Positions 10,901-19,900 of a stretch of 22,152 nt of DNA are shown one piece after another (the stretch's first letter is position 1; every line of letters begins with the position of its first letter). A program made the position numbers and the translations under genes. Source of the stretch: a virus. The DNA lies in IMG/VR virus record IMGVR_UViG_3300035184_000862, positions 1 to 22,152 of that record; one strand, given 5' to 3'. The notes below the pieces were generated by a model. It was not told where the DNA came from. It was given only the letters and a program-made list of their open reading frames with translations, and did no database searches.

Positions 10901-13900
10901 TATTGAGCAAGTTGAGTACATAATTGATGAAGAAAAAATAAAAGAATCTCCACAATCAATTGAACTTGTTGATACAATACCTACTGACATAATATACGAT
11001 AAAATTTATAGAATATTACCCAGTGAAGCATATGATAAGCCTGAAAACTATAATCATAAACCGTTTCCTACTACTACACTTAATGAATATGTAATGAGCG
11101 GCGGCTATGTACACGAAGACGATGTAACTTATAAAGCTGGATCAACAATAGACTTAGGTCAAGGTGATATTAATCAACTTTCGTTAGGTGATTATATATG
11201 GTTGACTCGCACTGATAGCGACGACTGGCAAGTTTATCAAGTATCAGAAAGTGTAGCTAGAGTAACTACATTAGTTGATAATAAAATAACTTCAGATGCA
11301 AATAATCCGTTATTTACACTCACTTTAGATAAGTGGGCTGCACCTATCTTAAATGCAACTGATATTGTTGCAATTAAAGGCGCACAAGACTTTAGTATTA
11401 ACGGCATGTACAATATTAATCTTGTTTCTGGCAATACTATTAGAATTGAATTGCCAGTAGACAATACAGCAATCGAGTTTGCTGAAGAAAGCTTTACATT
11501 AATTAAACTGCGTAAAGTTAGAGCTGACAACTTATCCATGCTTAATAGCATTGTACAAGAAAATGTATATGAAGGACAAACAGTCTGGGTAGACGACTAT
11601 AGTAGCAACGGTTCTAATACATGGGGTGTATATAAAAATACTCCAGTATATACTGAGCAACAGACTATTACAAATCCTGCTGTAGACGATGGAGATTCAC
11701 ACAAATTCACTAACTCAATGAGTGCAACTGATGATAACTTAGATTTGTTTGTAAGTGCAGCAGAAAATGGCAACGGGTCTGTGTACCATTATACAGATAA
11801 TGTAGATAGCAGTAATTTAGTACAACAGACTGAAATAACTGCTCCGGAAAATTTATTCGATATCACTGAAGCTAAATTTGGTGAAAGTGTTAGTGCTGCG
11901 CCAGACGGCGAATATCTTGCTGTTGGTATACCAGAGGCAAGCAATGTTAAAACAAAATTTAAAGGTGAATTTAATGAGTTTGGACCAAGTGGCACTAGTG
12001 AGTCACCAGCTAGTTATACCAAATATGATATAATACGCTATAGAGAAAGTGTGTGGCAAGCAAACAGAGAAATTCTTCCTAAGATCGGAAGTCAGCCTTT
12101 CTCAACATTTGATACGTATGTAAATATTGCTAATGCAGCAGATGCAGATTCGACTACTGTTAAATTATTAGTTGCAGGAAATCCTGGATTAACAGTTGAT
12201 GCTACTCATATGCTAGTTAGAGCTCCTAAAGATATGTACTTAGGTACTAAAGCCGGAGACAGAATTAAGCTTAATTGGAATAACCGTAGCTTTACGTTTC
12301 CTACATTAGATAATTATTTTCCATTCGATAATACTATTCCGGAATTAGATGCTGATTTTATTACCGGGCTGCACGAAATTGATGCTAAGATTGATAGTGT
12401 ATTCTTAATACCTGCCTATGTAGCACTTCCTAGTATTGGCGACTTTGTATCATCAGATACTGGTAGCGGTTTAGTTCATTATGTACAGGCAGATGGCGAC
12501 ACGGCAGTAGTATATGTAAAAGACATTACAGGAATATTTGCACTATCCGGCGAAATGTATATTGGCAATGAGTTTATTGGTTTATACACTGAAGAGGATA
12601 CTTATAACTTATCTGATGCACTTGGCGGCTACTGGTTAATTACAGCACCACTGCACAATAATAACGGAAATAGTTTTGATATTGGCCGCGGCTTAGTTTA
12701 TGTTGATGTATTAAGAGATGTAATCGACGATGGAAGAACCCCATACGAGTACGATAACATTCAGTCAACAGTTGGACTTATTGGTACGTATATTAAAAAC
12801 TCCAATCAAGCAAGCTTTATTACAAATCTAAGCTATTATGGCGATAATGGAGGAGTTGAACAAAAGTATGAAACTAATAAGTGGGTAGTACGTGTTTCAG
12901 ACGCATTTACTACTAATGTAGAATCATCAGGGTTGAGCTCAATTGACTTCCGCTTGTATGATTTAGATAATAGAGATATTGACATCGAAACCGCAGGGTT
13001 TACCATTGATATATTAAATAAACGTCAAACTATTGTTGATAAATGGGACGGATATATTGATTTTGATTTTACTCGATTCGACTTTAATGGTAATGTATTT
13101 GAGCCACTTATTGGTGATATTATTGAAGATATACAAACACCATTTAACGAGTTCGGCGGCTTTGCACTAACTAGTATCACAACTAGTACTGCCGAAGTTG
13201 TATACTATCAGAGAAACTTTAACTCAATTAGAGTATATGTTAAAAACATTACAGGTAATTGGGAACCATTAAACAATATAGGAAAGTATGAACTAAGACG
13301 TAAGGCAAATTCTGCACTTGCACCAACAGGAAGAGGCACCAGCGATGTTGATCGCACAATAGGAACTATACAAGATTTTGATAATGATGTTGTTTTAGGA
13401 TCTAAAGGTAACAGCTTGATTGGTAAGTTGTTTGTATTTGAAGCAGATGCAAATTTTACAGTTACTACTGAAACTTGGGAACAAGTTGCATCAATTATAG
13501 ACGAAGAATATTTCTTCTTTGATGAACAATTTAACGTTGCTGGAGCATCAAGAGAAGCAAATCCACCAAACAAATTAAACAAAGATTATACACAGATTTA
13601 TAACATACCGGCATCTACAATTGGCACTAGTAGTGAACTAGCTAATGAAGGAGCAGTTGCACTTTATAAAAAAGTAATAACAGACGATACATACTCTTAT
13701 TCATTAGTAGATATAATTGTTAGTGAATATACTGCTGAAAATAGAAAGTTTGGTAAAAAAGTTAAGCTTATTAAACACAATAATCTTTATACATTGTTAA
13801 TTTCAAGCCAAGGTGATACAACAAGAGAAAACCCCGGAACAATTGAAATATTCAAGCACGGTTATACTACAGCTGATGATTATGCCGGTATTTGGAATAT

Positions 13901-16900
13901 CAATAGTACATACTTGTTTAATCAAATAGTTTTACACGAAGGGGACTATTTCCGCGCAGTAAAAAATGTTAACACACAGGTTGCTTCTAGTATAATTAAT
14001 CCAATCCTTTGGAATAAAATTAGTTGGAAAACTAGTAAAGATGAAAACTACCGCGGCGTACTGGATACAACATATCCGTATGCTAAAAATTCTGTAGTTT
14101 CGATTAGCGGCAGACTGTATCGAGCAAAGACTAATATTGCCGCAGGCGCAGTAATATCGTTAAATGACTGGTTACTGATCACAGACGGTTTAGATTATGT
14201 AGGATTATTACCAAATCTTACAGGAAATGCATTTTATGACGAAACACTTTATGATCCAGCAGATGATATACATCAGTTTAGTAAAGACTTTGATGTAAGT
14301 ATAGACGGATCAATTTTAGCAGTAGTTAGTGAAGCAAGTATAAACGATAGTAGTGTTGACAACTCTGGAAGAAAGCAAGTTGTAATTTATCGACTAGTTG
14401 ATAACAAATATTCTGTAAGTCAAATTATAGATGGTGTTGATAATATTGATGGATTTGCAAACAGTATTGCTGTTAGTCCGTCAGGAACTACTATAGCAAT
14501 TACCGAACCATTTAATGATGACGAAAAGATTAACCAAGGTAAAGTCTACATTTATAAGCAACAAAGTGGATCGTTTAGTTACGCCCAAACATTAGAATCA
14601 CCGCAAAATGAAGAAAGTGAAATGTTTGGATTTAGTGTTAGCTTTAGCGCAGATAACCTTATAGTGTCAAGTATAAATGGAGATATGAAATTACCAACTA
14701 CGTTTGATGTAGCTGCTAATATTGATACTACTTTTGACATGGAGTTCACTCAGTTTAGTAATATATTATTAGATACTGGAGTAGTGTACATATACGAGCA
14801 TATTGAAAATAGTTTAGTATTTTCGGAATCAATTCGTTATGATTTAGCTAACTCGTACTTTGGCGAAAACTTATATGCTAATAATAACGTTCTTTATATT
14901 GGTATGCCTAATAAAAATATTGGCGGTCACGAAGGAACTTTATTAAAATATATTAAGCCTGAAAACACATTAGCATGGACTAGGACAAGAAATTTAATTA
15001 AGCCAGTTGATGTATCTAAATTGAGAGGAGCATTTCTTTATAATAAGAGGCAAAATCAAATTATTACTTACTTGGATTATATTGATCCAATACAAGGAAA
15101 GATTGCAGGTCCTGCAGAACAAGAACTTACGTATAAAGTAGGATATGATCCAGCAACATATAATGTAAGTTTATATTCCGGCTTAGACACTGATGTATTT
15201 TGGGCAGAAGAACATGTTGGACAAACATGGTGGAACTTACGTACTGCTAGATTTGTATATCCGTACCAAGGAGACATTCAGTATCAGAAGGCACACTGGA
15301 ACGAATTGCAACCGGGTTCGACAATTGATGTATACGAGTGGGTAGAAAGTGACTTCTTGCCAAGCAACTGGGATGGAATAGCCGACACTGATACAGGATT
15401 AGTTACAGGCATTAGTGGCACTAGTGTTTATGGTGATTCGCAGTACAGCACAAAGTTTGCATACGATAATATATCACAGACATTTAAAACAAAGTACTAT
15501 TTCTGGGTAGAAAGAAAGTTAACTATTCCTGCTGTAGAAAACAGATCTTTAAGTGTATTTGATATTGCAAGATTAATTGCTCAACCAAGAGAGCAGGGCT
15601 ATCGTTATATTAGTTTTGCTGCTAACAATAGACTAATACTTAATAATTGTGACAGCCTAATTTACAACGATGATGTTGTATTAAACATTCGTTATTCTAC
15701 TAGCGACACAATTAAAGAGCAAAATGTACACAGTGCATACTATCTTATGTCAGACGGATTGGATACAAGTAATATACATCCGGAAATAGAACGTAAATGG
15801 TTTGATAGTTTAATTGGTTCTGATAGTAAACTAAGACCGGTGCCGAATACTAATTTGACTGTCAAACAGAAATACGGAGTACAAACTAATCCTCGTCAGA
15901 GCATGTTTGTAAACCGTGTAGAGGCATTAAAGCAAGTAATTGAGCGCATTAATATTGTTTTATCTAGCAACATTATTGTAGATGAATATGATATATCAAA
16001 ATTGTTGGAAAAAGACAAATCTCCATCAGCAGTAACAAGACGTTTTGATGTTACAGTTGATACTGTTGATGAATTAGCAACCGTTAGTACAAATAAAGTT
16101 ACTCCTGCTATAATAACACCTATTGTAGTAAATGGAAAATTAACAAACGTAATGATATCGTCAGCAGGTAGAGGGTATAAAGTTGCACCGTCTGTTGTTA
16201 TTACAGGTGCAGGCACAGGCGCTGAAATTAACACAGTTATTAACAACCTAGGACAAGTTATTAGTGCTACTGTAACAAGCAGAGGCACAGATTATGATGA
16301 TAATACTATTATTACTGTTAGAAAATATTCAACACTTGTTAATGCAGATTCTTCTGTAAACGGCAATTGGGCAATATATGAATATAATGATGTTACAAAG
16401 GCTTGGTCTAGAACAGCAACGCAGCAATATGATATAAGCACATGCTGGAAATATACAGATTGGTATGATACTACTGTTAATGAATTTACTATTCCGACAT
16501 ATACTATTGAACAGTCTAGTGATTTAACATCTCTTAATGATACATTAAATGATATTGTAAAAATTAAAAATGTAGGAACAGGCGGCTGGTTACTTCTTGA
16601 AAAAGAAGCAAACGAAATTACTGAAGATTATACTATTAACTACAAAACTATTGGAAGACAAAACGGTACAATACAGTTATTAGACACGTTATACACAAGC
16701 ACTAATACAGAAAAAGAATTAAGAATTATACTTAATGCAATTAAAGATAATATCTTTATTAATACACTAAAAGTAGAATATAATCAGTTATTCTTTGCCT
16801 CATTGCGTTATATTTTGTCAGAGCAAAGTTATGTAGATTGGTTATTTAAAACTAGTTTTGTTAAAGCCCGTCATAATCTTGGATTGTTACAACAGGATGT

Positions 16901-19900
16901 AACATTTAATACAGACACATTAAGCAGTTATAATTCTTACATTGAAGAAGTTAAACCTTATAAAACTGTAGTCAGAGAATATGTAAGTGCATATGATGCA
17001 TTAGATAATACAAATAGTTCAGTAAGCGACTTTGATTTGCCAGCTGGATTTGACACGTACTATCAGCAAATTCGTCCTTCGAGTGCAATTATTTCAGAAG
17101 ATACAATTTATAACACTAGCGACAATACATCTTTGTACCCACGTAAGTCATGGTTAGAAAATAGTAGCTACACAGTTAAAAGTATTGCAGTTACTAATGC
17201 TGGAAACGGATATACATATACACCAATAATAACAATTACAGGTGGAGGCGGAACTGGTGCAACAGCTGAGGCGTATTTAGGCTACGGAAAAATTACTAAA
17301 ATTAAAGTAACTAATCCCGGAACAGGTTATTATAGTGCGCCGACTGTTACTATTGAAGGCTCAATTGGACAAGCCGGAACACCAGCAAGGGCAAGTGCAA
17401 TTATTGGCAACGGCGTAGTAAGAACACCAACTATTGGCGTTAAGTTTGACAGACTGTCTAAAACTTATACAGTTACTACACTAGCTGAAATTGAAACCTT
17501 CACTGGAACTAGTGTAAATTCTAAGTTTACTTTAGAATGGCCAATGAATTCAAATAATACTAAAGTTAGCATTACTATCAATGACGTCGAACAATTAAAA
17601 AGTGCATATACTTATGCAAATATTACTAATATTACTGCTGGCTACACAAGAGAACAAGGTCAAATTACATTTGCTATTGCGCCTAAACTAAACGATACTA
17701 TAATAGTTAATTATGAAAAGCCGTTGTCAATGCTAGATGCATCAGACAGAATTAATCATGGCTACTCTCCAACAACAACGATGACAGGCAAAGATTTAGC
17801 ACAGCTAATGACAGGCGTAGATTACGGTGGAGTAGAAGTTACTAGCTTTGATTTATCAGGTCCTGCAGGATGGGAAAGCCAAGGATGGTTTACTGATAGC
17901 TGGGATACATTTGATAATAGTTACGAAGATGAAATATTTGTATTAGACGGGTCAACTGTAGCAGTAGAACTAAGTGCAGCACTTGAAGCCGGCACGACTT
18001 ATAATCTTTATAAGAATGGTGTAAGAATTGATGCTCCTGATTTTGTAGCAGGAACAGATGAAGTTCCGGGATCGTCTGCTACTAATATAAACGCTATTAC
18101 ATCTAGTATCATAGGTGACGGTGTTACTGAGGTAATATTTGTACAAGATCTAGGTATAGAGTTAGCAGACAACGATGTATTTGTTGTTAGAAAAAACACT
18201 AGCGATGGTAGCTTTATTCCAGATCCAGAAAGCTATGATACTGCATTGAGCGGCGGCGACTTATCTTATAGTACAGCCCGCGGCGTTAATGCAGAAGAAA
18301 TTACTGTTGACGGCGATGGCTTTAATACACCGACAACTAGTGCCGGACCTGAAGAACTTGTACCGGGACAAGTGCTAGATACATTAGATATTAAAGTATT
18401 TACAAGAGACAGTGGCGGCACTGGTGCAATACATAGCCAAAGTTATGTAACAGACAGCACAGGTCCATCACAGCTAACATATAATTTAGGCGCAGTGCCT
18501 GGAAGTAATCCATCAGTTATTGTTAAAGTGTCAAATGTAATTTTAGCAGACTCGGAATACACAATTGATTGGGGAGCAAATACTGTCACTATTAGTAACC
18601 CAAGTGACAATACCGAGCTTAATATTACTACAGTTGAAAGAACTGGTCAAAACATATTAGACTTTGGAACATTAGTTGCTGATGGGTCATCAGCAACATA
18701 CGAAACAACTGTTGAATATGTTAACAATATGTCAATACATGTAACACTTGACGGAAGTAAAACAGATGTAACTATTTTAAACGTTAATAATAGAGCAGCT
18801 ATTAGGTTTGATGTTACACCTGCTGAGGATATTGTAATACATTATACAGCATTTACTAATAATGTACAAGTAAATTATAGTCAAATTACTAAAGATTCGT
18901 TTACTGCTTCAGGAGTAACAAATACATTTGTTCTTAGCGAAGCACCGTTCTATAGTTTACCAACAGCATATAATATTTTAGTAAAAGTTGATAATAAAAT
19001 ATTAAATGCAGGGTATAACATACAATTTAATATAACAGATTCTAATAGACAGTATAAGCTCGAATCATTCCAGCAACCAGGCAACGCATTACAAGCTAGT
19101 GATGTAAAAGTGTTCTTAAATGGTACAGAAATTACTACTCCTACGCAGTGGAGATTTGATATTTTTACAAGTAGTATTAATCTTTCCGACGGTGTTGGCG
19201 AAGTTGGTGACATACTTGAAGTATATGTTATTACTGACGGTGATTACCAACTTGATGGAACAACGTTAACTTTAGATACTACTCCTACAGCAGATTCTGT
19301 AGTAGAAATATTTAATTTTAGTAACCATAATATTCTTGGCATAGAAAGAATAAATTACGATGTAGTGTCAAGAGATACATTACTTACTGAAGATATACAG
19401 TATGTAACTTATAACCGACTAACTGTAGGTGAAATTACTTTACGTAAGCCTGCACACAGTACTGAGTATGTTTGGGTAACAGTTAACAGCGAACTACTAT
19501 CGCCAAGTATTGACTATTATCTAACTGATAGTAAAACAAAAGTAGTGTTAAATAAAAGGCCTGCTGCTAACGATATAATAGAAGTTATACATTTTGCAGC
19601 AGATATAAATGTACCTAAATTTGCATACAGACAGTTTAAAGACATTCTTAATAGAACACACTTTAAACGCCTTGATATTGAAGAAACAAAATTAGCTAAA
19701 GATTTACGCTATTTTGACTTAAGAATTGAAGTTGTTGATGCTAGTAAATTACCAGAACCAAATAAGTATGCAAATGTTCCAGGTGTAGTGTTTATTGCAG
19801 GTGAGCGCATTGAGTATTTTGTAAAAGAAGGCAACTTACTACGTCAACTTCGTAGAGGTACACTTGGCACAGGTGTAAAAGATATTAATGTTACAGGAAC

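Noticed and set aside
13208-13582. Minus-strand open frame of 124 codons (and others such as 15896-16288 and 11237-11551)
   Set aside because: They lie fully inside the giant gene, antisense to convincing protein sequence. Their products look like low-complexity Leu/Ser/Thr translations, with no ribosome binding sites or family features.
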